A DNA stretch of 21,772 bases from Porphyromonadaceae bacterium UBA3318 (GCA_002361235.1 DESI01000041.1:1-21772), one strand, 5' to 3'; positions 8,830 to 17,353 are shown, numbered from the stretch's first letter. Notes: generated from the sequence alone by a model not told the origin. Numbers and translations are program-made.

Positions 8830-8912
8830 GAGGATAAGCGAAGCTCGGCTTGGTCGGAGACCATGTCTCTCGCCTTATATTGTTGACATTACTAACATAA
8901 TTATAGATAACT

Positions 8913-9353
8913 ATGGGAAAATTCATTCAGGATTTCAAGGCGTTCGCCTTGAAGGGCAATGTGATCGACATGGCCGTCGGCGTAATCGTGGGCGGCGCGT
9001 TCGGCAAGATAGTCAGTTCGCTGGTGGACGACATCATCATGCCGGTAATCACCATCTGCACGGGCAACACGGGCTTCGAGAACATGAAGTATGTCATCCA
9101 TCATGCCGAGCCTGCCGACGCGGCCTTAGGCAAGGCCGCGGTGGAGGAAGTGGCCATCAATTACGGTATGTTCATACAGAACATCGTGGACTTCCTGATC
9201 ATCGCCCTCTCCATCTTTGTCGCCCTGCGCGTCACCATGAAGTTCATGAAGAAGGAGAAGGAGGTCGAGGCCGCTCCGGCGCCCGCACCCGAGCCCACCG
9301 GCGAGGAGAAACTGCTGACCGAGATCCGCGATCTGCTCAAAGACCGGAAATAA
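8913..9353 (+). CDS. mscL: large-conductance mechanosensitive channel
   Basis: MscL is the homopentameric inner-membrane safety valve that opens under hypo-osmotic membrane tension. The 146-residue protein begins MGKFIQDFKAFALKGNVIDM, the typical amphipathic N-terminal helix. TM1 follows (about 15-45, with the Gly-rich AVGVIVGGAFGKIV constriction), then a periplasmic loop (46-85), TM2 (86-110) and a cytoplasmic C-terminal helix after a Pro/Ala linker (121-129, then EEKLLTEIRDLLKDR). It is slightly longer than E. coli MscL because of the loop and linker. The gene stands alone, with the inverted element upstream. A copy of the dispersed repeat begins 4 nt after the stop, followed by a terminator. 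Confidence 0.97.
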   Translation: MGKFIQDFKAFALKGNVIDMAVGVIVGGAFGKIVSSLVDDIIMPVITICTGNTGFENMKYVIHHAEPADAALGKAAVEEVAINYGMFIQNIVDFLIIALSIFVALRVTMKFMKKEKEVEAAPAPAPEPTGEEKLLTEIRDLLKDRK

Positions 9354-9356
9354 TTC

Positions 9357-9411
9357 AGACCGGAGAACACATAGTTCTCCTGTCTAAACCAAATAGCTGT
9401 TCTCCTGTCTA
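9357..9411. repeat. dispersed TAGACAGGAGAAC-type repeat (copy 2)
   Basis: AGACCGGAGAAC (9357-9368) pairs with GTTCTCCTGTCT (9374-9385) with one mismatch, and a second TTCTCCTGTCTA box (9400-9411) follows 25 nt after the first (9375-9386). The reverse complement of 9374-9411 matches 7059-7096 after mfd at 35 of 38 positions. Confidence 0.85.
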
Positions 9412-9420
9412 TCAACGGAA

Positions 9421-9448
9421 AAAGGCCTCGCCGGATGGCGGGGCCTTT
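9421..9448. terminator. bidirectional terminator between mscL and the secreted-protein gene
   Basis: AAAGGCCTCGCC (9421-9432) pairs with GGCGGGGCCTTT (9437-9448), one G-T wobble, with a GGAT loop. It shares the CGCCGGATGGCG core and A/T-rich ends with the terminator after mfd, including the AACGG just upstream. Confidence 0.85.
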
Positions 9449-9471
9449 CGTATAGGGATTAAGGGGATCGC

Positions 9472-12400
9472 TTACTTAACGACTACCTTCACGCTCTTGT
9501 TGCCGGCCTTCACTGCGTAAACGCCTGCGGGAACGGAGATGCTGCTGATTTCGGAAGCCTCGCCGTTGGCGATGACCTTACCGTCGGCAGAGCTTACGAT
9601 CACCTTCTCGCCTGCGAAGCCGCGGACGATGATGGTGTTCTTGGCGGTTGCGATGGCCTTGGCTGCGCCGAGGCTCTCAAGACCGGACTCCTTCTCGAAC
9701 TTGATCTTGGCGGTGTTGGATACGCGGCCTGTGCCTTCGTCGAACAGTGCGACTACAACATACTTGTATTCGGTGCCCTCTACGACGTTGGCGTCAGCGT
9801 ATTCGGTATTCTCGACGGGAGCGTCGTTCAGTTTCACGCCGTCACGATATACATCGTAGCCCTTCAGCGAGATTTCGCCGGAGAATGCGGCTGCGGGAGT
9901 ATAGGTGACATCGTCTACCATCAGCATGAAGCTGCCGGCGGCATAGCTGCGGATGGCGAAGCGTGTGGCGCCCTCGGGCAGATCTACGGAATATTCGTTC
10001 CATTCAGCAGGAAGTACGTCTACCTTCGAGTCTTCGATCAGGACGAAGTCCTTGGGATCGGTGCTGCCTGTGCTGTAGTAAACCTCTATTTTTTCGGGAT
10101 AATCAGCGGAGTAGCTGCGTGCCCAGAAGGATACAGTCTGCTCGCCACCGTAGAGCTGGGGCGAAATCGCCCAGTCGTCAACCTGGTTGTCCTGATAGCT
10201 GAACAGGGAGAACAGATACTTCGTGCCGCTGTGGGCTGCGAATGACTGGTTGCCGAGCTGGCTCTGATCCCAGATCCAGAAGCTACCCGTGGTCTCACCG
10301 ATTGTGATGCCGGGGATGTCAGTGCCCTGGAATCCGCCTACAGCCTCTTCGTCAAGGTCAACGAATACCCAGTCGCCGTATTCGGCTGCGAATGCGTCTC
10401 CGCTCTCGAAGTCATCGGTGATGGGATCGGGGGTGACAGCCGTCAGGTCGGGCTCGTTCCATGTCAGGGCCACGGAGTTCTCGCTGTTGGCTGCTGTCAG
10501 TTCGGTAGCGCCGGGCAGTGCCGACTGCTTGGGAGATACGGCTACGACAGCCGTCTCGTTGTTGGCGGTGTTGGCGTCACCGGCCTGAACGATCTTGGCA
10601 GTATAGTTGATATCCTCTGTCGCGATGGGCGACATCGTCTGTGCGAATACAACCTGTGCTTCGGCGTAGGATGCGAGTTCGGCACCAGCCTTCTCCGCTA
10701 CCTTCTCGCCGTTGGCATAGAGTTCCACATTGTAGGCGTTGGCTGCGCTCAGACCGTAATTGGCTACATTCACGGTCACATCGTAGTCAGTACCTGTGGC
10801 AACCTTCTTGGGAGCCTTGACGTCAACTGCGGCCATATCCTTCTGTACCATGTTGATCATCTTGTAGCCGTTCCATACGAAGTCGCTCTTCTCGTCGGAG
10901 AAGTCGCAGCGGATCGTGATGTTGACCCAATTCTTATCCTGGAACTGAGCGGGGAGCTGGATGGGCAGTGTCTGGAATCCTTCCTGACCGTAGCCGAACA
11001 GGTCGGCCTCGCTGAAGAGTTCCACGCGGCCCGTGCCGTAAGCCTCGGCGTAAACCGTCACGTTCTTGCAGGCTCCTACATAGTAGCTGATATCGAGGGC
11101 GGCCTTGTTGGCACCCTTGGTGGAGACGGTAGGCAGGGTCCAGTAGCCGAACTGATCGTCGCCGCCCTGTGCGATGATGGCGGCTCCGTCTGTCGCGTAT
11201 GCGGGATTGATTTCCTCAAGGGCTTCTGCGGTCAGATAATTGTACTCCATGCCTCCCTGATCGTTAACCATCAGAGGCTGGTATGTGATGGTGCCCTTGG
11301 AGATATCCTCGATGACAGGCATGTCGTGCGGCTTGCCGAGTAATACGGAAGATCCGTATACCTCGCCGTCGCCGGCGACGTTGGATGCTGCGATACCAAG
11401 AGTGTACGATGCCAGTGCGGTGCCTTCGGAAAGCAGAGTGCCTTCAAACGATGTGCCGTCAATGTCGGTGACCTTTTGCCATGCCATAATCGGGAAGCCG
11501 AAGAACTCACCTACCTGAACGTACTGATAGAGCGCGTACTGAAGTCCGTCCTTATTGATGTAGCCGCCGTTGGCGCCTGTTTCGGGAGCGTCGAACTTAA
11601 TGGATACGCCGTAGTTGTCCTCCGTAGGAGTCATCGTGAAGTTGTTGACGGCACCCGGAGCGTCTACGCCTGTGTAAACAGTTGTGGAGACGGGGAATCC
11701 CATTACATCGCCCTGCATGGACTGAACGGTTATTTCGTTGTCGCCCTGGATTGTCGTAACCTCTACGCTCTGAGCGGAACCGGCGGCTCCGGATACGGTC
11801 TTGCAGTCAACTTCGGTTCCGACTGTTGCGGTCACATTGCCGGTCAGTGCGACGCCGTTGTTGTCCTTGGTAGGCAGGTTGAACTTGACGGTGGCCTTCA
11901 GTGCGCCCTCGGTAGCCGCTGTGGCTGTCAGATTCTCGACAGCTGCCGGTCCGTTGACGGCGACATCCGACACCTCAATCCTGAAGTTGCCGGCACTAAG
12001 ACTGAGCTGGTCTTTGTCGGACACTCCCTTGACTGCGACATACCATTTGCCGGTCTCGGGGAACTGGAAGTATGCGCTGAGGTTCTTGACGTCCCTTGTA
12101 TCGAGCACCGTGGTGTCGATGATCTTGGTCGTCATGGCTTCGGCAGTGTTCTCGCGGCCGATCCATACCTCTACTTTCTCCGGGAAGGAAGAACCGCCGG
12201 CCCATGCGTCAAACGAGAATCTGTGCAATCTCGCCGTCTCGGTGATCTTGACGGGAGGCAGAATCAGATAATCGTCCATGTCAAGACGTGTGTTGTACGA
12301 AATCTTGAAGCAGTTGGGGGCCGAACTGGTTGCGGGAGTGAACGTCCATACCTTGCCGTCGTTGTTGTTGTCGATGATGGTGAAGAGGTCGGCCTGATCT

Positions 12401-14001
12401 AAGCCGGGCTCGAATGATGCCGGCACATTGAAAGGCTGTCCGAACATGATGTCGTTGGAAGATCCGGCTGCGCTGGTCAGGCCGTTGCAGGTGGCGGTTA
12501 CTTCGGCGACATAGTTCTTGATCTCGACATTGACGGGAAGATTGGTCTTGCAGGAAGTTGCCGTGATGCCCTCGGCTACGATATCGCCGTTGATCTTAAC
12601 GGTGTATGTAACCTTGGCTGCGTCGATATAGCCGTTGTGGGCGCCGGTCGTGACGGCGTCCCAGGATACGGTGATGGGAGTCAGCTTCACATTCTTGGGA
12701 GCGGCGGGAGTGTCGTTGCCGATATAGATGACTTCGGAAGCGGCCTTGCCAACGTGCGTGCCCTGTGAAGCGACACAGGAGAAAGTGACTTCGCCCGAGG
12801 CGGTGGCGGAATAATTCGAGGAAACCTCGGCGCCGGGAGCCGCGCTTCCCGATGCGATTTCTTCGCCGTTAGCCTTGATGACGTATGCGACCTGACCGCT
12901 GAGGTCGGTCTTGCTGATGTTCTTGACCGGCAGGGTGAAGGTGACGGTTCCGCTGTACGACCCGTTGGGGAACGTGGCGCGTACGAAATCGGGAGCCATG
13001 GGAGCCAGAGGATCCGCAGGCTTGACCTCGTCGACATAGATGCATGCGGTCTCGGGAGCACCGGCCAGTTCGCACAGTGTGGTCACTGCGTATGTGTTGG
13101 CGTCGATGGATACGATTTCGGAAACGTAATCGTCATTGGGGTTGTACAGGTAGCTGTTGCTGCTGTAGTCATAACCGAAACCTCCGATGTACTGGCTTGT
13201 CACGTTGACGTCAGCCAGCTTTGTGCCCGCACCGGTAGCCTTGTCGATTGTGTACAGCTGGCTTGTTCCTGTTGTGTAGAACTTTCCGGCTACGATGGTT
13301 CCGGTGTTGCTGTTGTAGGTGTAACCGCTGAACTTTATTTCCGACACACTGTCGTAGGCCTTTAACAGAGAGGATTCCAGAGTGTTGCAGTCAAGTTTGG
13401 CCCATCCGTTGTTGCAGAATCCGTAGAACGCATTGTCCACGGGGTCGTATGCACCACGCTGGATGAATACATCGAATTCTTCCAGCGAACTGATGGTGCG
13501 GGATCTCTTGACTGCGCCTGTCGTCAGGTCGTATGCGCCGACGCTGATGGAGCTCACGCCAGTGCTTGAGGAATTGTAGGAAATCAGATAAATCTCGCTC
13601 AGATCGGGATTTACGCCTACTGAATGTGCACCTGCCGCTGCCTTTACGATAGGAGTGTAGGCACCTGAGGTCACGTTGATCTTGCCTGCTCCGAGCATTG
13701 CCTGCGGATAAATCATACCTGCATAGATCTTGTCGGTCGTCACAGCCGCATTGGCTTTCGATTTCGCCGACTTGGCAATCAGGGCTCTCGAGGTGCCGGA
13801 CTTCTGTACCACGATGCCGGGTACGTTATTCCTAACGCTTCGAGTATTGCTCTTGATTTTTGTCTGGAAAACAGGAGTCTGTTCTGTCTGTTCTGCCTTC
13901 GATGCACTCTGCTTCTGCGCGTATGGCGCTTTAAGCTGCGCTTGGGCGAATGCACCGACGCTAAGTAGCAATGACAGACCTAAGATGGTCAGTTTTCTCA
14001 T
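9472..14001 (-). CDS. large secreted multidomain protein: FN3-like, CARDB-like and cleaved-adhesin domains with C-terminal sorting-like domain
   Basis: This 1509-residue exported protein starts with a clear signal peptide (MRKLTILGLSLLLSVGAFAQ, 1-20) and a Lys/Gln/Ser-rich segment. A beta-rich region (about 90-325) with propeller-like repeats follows. FN3/Ig-like modules lie at about 330-430, 435-515, 690-780 and 785-890. A jelly-roll, cleaved-adhesin (choice-of-anchor J) like domain lies at about 524-685 and another at about 1195-1370 (DDFESGD, WAISPQL, SFWARSY, MLMVDDV). A CARDB-like module is at about 1058-1155. The second adhesin domain is inserted into an FN3 fold: its first half is at 1163-1195 and its second half (GYDVYRDGVKLN) at 1380-1435. 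The last ~70 residues (SSADGKVIANGE, VPAGVYAVKAG, ending KVVVK) resemble type IX secretion C-terminal domains. No catalytic motif was seen; an adhesin or binding role is inference from gingipain/hemagglutinin relatives. Confidence 0.85.
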   Translation of the reverse strand: MRKLTILGLSLLLSVGAFAQAQLKAPYAQKQSASKAEQTEQTPVFQTKIKSNTRSVRNNVPGIVVQKSGTSRALIAKSAKSKANAAVTTDKIYAGMIYPQAMLGAGKINVTSGAYTPIVKAAAGAHSVGVNPDLSEIYLISYNSSSTGVSSISVGAYDLTTGAVKRSRTISSLEEFDVFIQRGAYDPVDNAFYGFCNNGWAKLDCNTLESSLLKAYDSVSEIKFSGYTYNSNTGTIVAGKFYTTGTSQLYTIDKATGAGTKLADVNVTSQYIGGFGYDYSSNSYLYNPNDDYVSEIVSIDANTYAVTTLCELAGAPETACIYVDEVKPADPLAPMAPDFVRATFPNGSYSGTVTFTLPVKNISKTDLSGQVAYVIKANGEEIASGSAAPGAEVSSNYSATASGEVTFSCVASQGTHVGKAASEVIYIGNDTPAAPKNVKLTPITVSWDAVTTGAHNGYIDAAKVTYTVKINGDIVAEGITATSCKTNLPVNVEIKNYVAEVTATCNGLTSAAGSSNDIMFGQPFNVPASFEPGLDQADLFTIIDNNNDGKVWTFTPATSSAPNCFKISYNTRLDMDDYLILPPVKITETARLHRFSFDAWAGGSSFPEKVEVWIGRENTAEAMTTKIIDTTVLDTRDVKNLSAYFQFPETGKWYVAVKGVSDKDQLSLSAGNFRIEVSDVAVNGPAAVENLTATAATEGALKATVKFNLPTKDNNGVALTGNVTATVGTEVDCKTVSGAAGSAQSVEVTTIQGDNEITVQSMQGDVMGFPVSTTVYTGVDAPGAVNNFTMTPTEDNYGVSIKFDAPETGANGGYINKDGLQYALYQYVQVGEFFGFPIMAWQKVTDIDGTSFEGTLLSEGTALASYTLGIAASNVAGDGEVYGSSVLLGKPHDMPVIEDISKGTITYQPLMVNDQGGMEYNYLTAEALEEINPAYATDGAAIIAQGGDDQFGYWTLPTVSTKGANKAALDISYYVGACKNVTVYAEAYGTGRVELFSEADLFGYGQEGFQTLPIQLPAQFQDKNWVNITIRCDFSDEKSDFVWNGYKMINMVQKDMAAVDVKAPKKVATGTDYDVTVNVANYGLSAANAYNVELYANGEKVAEKAGAELASYAEAQVVFAQTMSPIATEDINYTAKIVQAGDANTANNETAVVAVSPKQSALPGATELTAANSENSVALTWNEPDLTAVTPDPITDDFESGDAFAAEYGDWVFVDLDEEAVGGFQGTDIPGITIGETTGSFWIWDQSQLGNQSFAAHSGTKYLFSLFSYQDNQVDDWAISPQLYGGEQTVSFWARSYSADYPEKIEVYYSTGSTDPKDFVLIEDSKVDVLPAEWNEYSVDLPEGATRFAIRSYAAGSFMLMVDDVTYTPAAAFSGEISLKGYDVYRDGVKLNDAPVENTEYADANVVEGTEYKYVVVALFDEGTGRVSNTAKIKFEKESGLESLGAAKAIATAKNTIIVRGFAGEKVIVSSADGKVIANGEASEISSISVPAGVYAVKAGNKSVKVVVK

Positions 14002-14200
14002 ACTTACGTTAGTTTTAGTTAAACATTATGATTAATTACTTACTTTTTTCTAATCATTCAGAGTGTACAGATTGCCGGCGACGTGACTGCGCGGCTGCCT
14101 GCGGGTCTATCCTATACCGCTCGTTATGGCGAGTTGTTTGCTATGTGACATGCACCGAAAAGTCCACATTTCTCAGGTAGAGTCTATGTGTGTTTCATGC
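14002..14200 (-). other. long 5' leader of the 1509-residue secreted protein
   Basis: If the promoter at 14207-14241 is right, about 200 nt of untranslated leader precede the start codon. The leader ends in an A/T-rich ribosome-loading region (14002-14055), and the distal part is more GC-rich. No riboswitch or tRNA was recognised. The rest of the gene-free stretch (14242-14381) is AT-rich next to the promoter, then GC-rich towards the M6 gene terminator, with nothing else identified. Confidence 0.4.
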
Positions 14201-14206
14201 GTATGG

Positions 14207-14241
14207 CAAAATTACAATAATTTTTTAATTTATCTAACAAA
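14207..14241 (-). promoter_or_regulatory. putative promoter of the 1509-residue secreted protein
   Basis: On the minus strand TAATTTTG (14207-14214) matches the Bacteroidota -7 pattern exactly. A TTTG (14238-14241) lies 23 nt upstream, a little farther than the usual 19-21. Confidence 0.45.
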
Positions 14242-14381
14242 TTTTTAAAAAAATTGCGAGAAGAATGACAATTATCACGTTTTATGTAAGAAATATCAAA
14301 AAATCGATACTGAATCGGGTCGCTGTCGCCCTGTTCGGCCGGTGCGCCGGCAATAATGGCGCGGGCTGTCCGCTGTGAAAT

Positions 14382-14411
14382 AAAAAAGGCCTCGCGCGAC
14401 TGCGAGGCCTT
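14382..14411 (-). terminator. Rho-independent terminator of the M6 protease gene
   Basis: On the minus strand AAGGCCTCGC pairs with GCGAGGCCTT (14402-14411 with 14386-14395), has a 6-nt loop, and continues into six T residues. It starts 16 nt after the stop codon. Confidence 0.88.
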
Positions 14412-14427
14412 ATGATTGTGTGCCGGT

Positions 14428-17274
14428 TTACTTCACGATTATCTTGTGTGTGCCGCTCAGGGTGCGGATGATGTAGCATCCGGGGGCGGGGAGGCCGACG
14501 CAGTCGCGGCCTGCGGCCACGGTGCGGCCGGTCGGGTCGTAGACGGTAATGGCGCCCGTAGCGTATGCCTTGCGTCCGGATACCCTGAAGCTGTCGTTGG
14601 CGGCGCTCACTCTGATGATGCCGGAACCGCCCTGGCCTTCGGCTGTGTTGACGCCTATCTCGTTGCTTTCCTTCGACACGAGGTTGCCGTCATGACCCTT
14701 GACCTTATAGTAATAGGCGGTATTGGCCTGCAGTCCGGTCACCTTGAGGGTCAGGTCGGTGCCTGCGTTCTTGTCGCGGAGTCCGGCCAGGTATACCGGC
14801 TCGGCCTCGTTGCCGTACCATACCACCACGTCGTCGAGCGCGAGCGAACCGGTCTTGCCCTCGCGGATGAAGTCGATGCGGATGCGCGTAGTGCCGGCCG
14901 GGAAGTTGTCGGCGGTCAGCGTCTTGCCGTTGGAGCGCGGAATCAGGTCGTGGCGTATCTCTACCCATTTGCCGTTGATGAAACCATAGAGGCGCACCTC
15001 GTCTTTGTCGCCGGTGTTGGCGCCGTATACCCAGTAAGACACCTTCGACACGCCGTCGGGATATTCGGGACTGGTGAGTGTATCGCCGCTCTTGGCCATG
15101 CGCAGCGAGGGGATCTCGTTGCCGGAATATGTCTTCATGGAGTATGTCGAGCCGGAAGTGGACTTCCAGCCTTCGGGCATACCGGATAGGCCGCCGGTGA
15201 AGTCCACCACCTGCTCCAGCGGGTCGCCGAGCTTTTTGGTGTAGACCGAAACGGTGTAGGAATCGGCATCCTTGAGGTTCTCCCAGTTGGCGGTGAACGA
15301 GTCGGACTCGATGTCGGTGGCCGCGAGGGCCACAGGCGCGAAGAACGTGATGTTCAGTTCGGCGGTCACGGCCTGAGCGGACTGCGATTCCTCGGATATG
15401 CCCCAGCCGTCGGTGTAGGTCACGCTGTAGTAATACGTGGTGGAGGGGTTCAGGCCATCGATTATGCACTGCGAGTCCTTCTTCATGTCGCGCATGTTGT
15501 AGCCTTCCACATAATTGCGTTGCTCGCCGTTGAGGGTGAATACGGAGAGCAGGGTGCTGTACACGGGGTTGGCCTTCCATTTTGCGGTGAATCCGTAGGG
15601 GGTGATGTCGGTGGGCTGAAGAATCTGCGGGGTCGGGAGGTCGGCTCCTCCGCCGCTTATCTTGAGGCGGATGTTGCCGTCAATCTCCTGTATATCGGTC
15701 AGGGGAACGTCGATGGCCGTGCCGTTCCAGGCTTTCAGGGCGGGGCGCGTGTCGGCGGTGAACTCCGTGACGTTGGATGTGCCGGGGAATGCGTCGCCGT
15801 CGCGAGAGTATTCGTTCTGGGTGCCGTCGGCTTCCTCTAAGTCCACGTACTGATGGCTCGACGAGTCGTTCACCTTGTTGCGGGTCCATACGTAGTCGTC
15901 GTAGTCTACGTGCCATACCAGCATTCCGTGGCCGGGCAGGTAGGCGTCCCATCCGGTCTGCTGGCGGTTCTCCACCAGGAAGAATTCCGTGTCATCCTGA
16001 GTCCGGATTATGCCGGCCACATTCTGCGAGATGGGAGGCAGGAATGCGTTGGCCGGATTCTTCATCTCCTTAGGCTCCATCCATCCGAGGGCGTAGCGTT
16101 CGAAGGCACTGTACAGCGGGGGCGTCATGCCGTCGTTGTTGTAGGGGCCGTAGTCCAGGGCGCTCCATGCGCCGGGAGTGAAGGCGCCTGAGTAGCTTGT
16201 GGCATACAGGTCGGGCAGGCCCATGACGTGGCTGAACTCGTGGATGAAGGTGCCGACGCCGTCGGGACGGGAGCCTTCCCATTCGTTGGAGCATCCGTAG
16301 GTATGGATGCGGACGTCGTCGAAGTACAGGTTGGAATAACCTGCCGAGGCCATGTTCCAGCTGTGGGGCCATACTGTATTGGCTGCGCCGCCCGAAGCCT
16401 CGCCGCGGCCGGCGTAGAATATGAACACGTTGTCGACTACGCCGTCGTGGTTGCGGTCGTATTCGGAGAAGTCCACCTCGTCGTCGAGCTGCTCGCAGGC
16501 CTCCTTGACCATGTCGGCGGGATGCTGGTCGTTGCCGTTATAGTCGTTGCCGCCGTAATAGCTCATGTTCCTGCTCAGCGTGACGGGACCGAACACGTCG
16601 AAGTCGCAGTTGAAGTTGCCGTTGGAGTTGAGGCTGAAGTATTCCTTGGCGCATCCGGTGGCTCCGTAGTCGTTGAAGCCGGGTTCGTTGAGCATGCGCG
16701 AGAAATAGTCGTGGGGGTCGTCGAGCCTGAACTTCGTGTCCTGATATTCCACCAGGATTACGATTGCCTTCTGGTTGCCGTACGCGGGGAAACGCAGGTC
16801 GGGAAACAGACCGTAGCCGCGCTCGTAGGGAGGGCCGTCGTTGGAGTCGGCCTCACGTGCGGGGGCGTGTACGGCTGTAGCTCCGGGCTGGGTGGCGAAG
16901 CGCTCGCGGCGCGGCAACGATTCGGCGTAGGCCTTTACGCGTTCGCCCACATCCGGGAGGCTTACTTTCGTCAGGAACGCCGATGACTTGCTGTCGCGGA
17001 GGGCAGGCTCCGTGGCCTTGATGCCCGAGTTGACAAGTCTGCCCTGCGCGGTGTAGTCGCAGTAATAGAAGTTGCCGTCCACCTCTGTCAGAGGGTAGCC
17101 GTCTACGGTGAAGTACTGGTGGAAGTATTCGTCGCCCACAAGGCGCACGGACAGCGTAGTGCCGTCGGCGCCGGTGACTTTGAGCACGCCCGGCTTTGCC
17201 GGAACTGCCTGTGCGGACAGCCCGCACATCAATGACGCCGCAAGGGCGACACAGGTTAATATTGGGTGCCTCAT
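14428..17274 (-). CDS. secreted M6-family metalloprotease with FN3 modules and C-terminal sorting-like domain
   Basis: This is an exported zinc protease related to immune inhibitor A (MEROPS M6). The 948-residue protein has a signal peptide (MRHPILTCVALAASLMCGLSAQA, 1-23) and a propeptide-like region (about 25-150). The M6 catalytic domain (about 165-540) carries HEFSHVMGLPDLY with His345, Glu346 and His349, and an Asp-rich calcium-loop-like segment DRNHDGVVDN (273-282) typical of this family. Two FN3 domains follow (about 548-640 and 645-880); the second is interrupted by a jelly-roll segment (DFTGGLSGMPEGW to ALDDVVVWYGN, 691-821). The C-terminus (ITVYDPTGRTVAAG, GCYIIRT, ending KIIVK, about 885-948) looks like a type IX sorting domain and resembles that of the neighbouring 1509-residue protein. 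It has its own promoter and terminator. Substrates are unknown. Confidence 0.9.
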   Translation of the reverse strand: MRHPILTCVALAASLMCGLSAQAVPAKPGVLKVTGADGTTLSVRLVGDEYFHQYFTVDGYPLTEVDGNFYYCDYTAQGRLVNSGIKATEPALRDSKSSAFLTKVSLPDVGERVKAYAESLPRRERFATQPGATAVHAPAREADSNDGPPYERGYGLFPDLRFPAYGNQKAIVILVEYQDTKFRLDDPHDYFSRMLNEPGFNDYGATGCAKEYFSLNSNGNFNCDFDVFGPVTLSRNMSYYGGNDYNGNDQHPADMVKEACEQLDDEVDFSEYDRNHDGVVDNVFIFYAGRGEASGGAANTVWPHSWNMASAGYSNLYFDDVRIHTYGCSNEWEGSRPDGVGTFIHEFSHVMGLPDLYATSYSGAFTPGAWSALDYGPYNNDGMTPPLYSAFERYALGWMEPKEMKNPANAFLPPISQNVAGIIRTQDDTEFFLVENRQQTGWDAYLPGHGMLVWHVDYDDYVWTRNKVNDSSSHQYVDLEEADGTQNEYSRDGDAFPGTSNVTEFTADTRPALKAWNGTAIDVPLTDIQEIDGNIRLKISGGGADLPTPQILQPTDITPYGFTAKWKANPVYSTLLSVFTLNGEQRNYVEGYNMRDMKKDSQCIIDGLNPSTTYYYSVTYTDGWGISEESQSAQAVTAELNITFFAPVALAATDIESDSFTANWENLKDADSYTVSVYTKKLGDPLEQVVDFTGGLSGMPEGWKSTSGSTYSMKTYSGNEIPSLRMAKSGDTLTSPEYPDGVSKVSYWVYGANTGDKDEVRLYGFINGKWVEIRHDLIPRSNGKTLTADNFPAGTTRIRIDFIREGKTGSLALDDVVVWYGNEAEPVYLAGLRDKNAGTDLTLKVTGLQANTAYYYKVKGHDGNLVSKESNEIGVNTAEGQGGSGIIRVSAANDSFRVSGRKAYATGAITVYDPTGRTVAAGRDCVGLPAPGCYIIRTLSGTHKIIVK

Positions 17275-17321
17275 AACAGATAATTATCGATTAATAATAC
17301 ATGAAAGCATAGATATCAAGG

Positions 17322-17353
17322 CAAAATTAGCAAAAGATTATTAATATTGCAAA
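17322..17353 (-). promoter_or_regulatory. promoter of the M6 protease gene
   Basis: The minus strand has TTTG (17350-17353), a 20-nt spacer, then TAATTTTG (17322-17329), an exact match to the Bacteroidota -33/-7 consensus. It lies about 48 nt upstream of the start codon, giving a leader of roughly 40 nt. Confidence 0.7.

Larger units (their letters stand above)
8540..8869. repeat. large inverted element: two 116-nt arms around a 98-nt centre
   Basis: The left arm (8540-8655) and right arm (8754-8869) are each 116 nt and match in inverted orientation in three blocks. Outer block: 8540-8562 against 8848-8869 (one 1-nt gap; GACCATGGTCTCCGACCAAG core). Middle block: 8580-8591 against 8818-8829 (12 of 12). 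Inner block: 8618-8655 against 8754-8791 (37 of 38). The sequences between blocks differ, yet the block positions are kept. The centre (8656-8753) has only weak local pairing. No transposase or convincing reading frame lies inside, and no flanking target duplication is evident. It fills most of the gap-mscL spacer. It could be a pair of inverted MITE-like repeats, a structured noncoding RNA, or a cruciform-forming element; the sequence does not decide. Confidence 0.85.

Noticed and set aside
8883..8907. E. coli-like TTGACA and TATAGA boxes upstream of mscL
   Set aside because: The spacing is only 13 nt and Bacteroidota use a different promoter pattern; no TAnnTTTG match was found for mscL.
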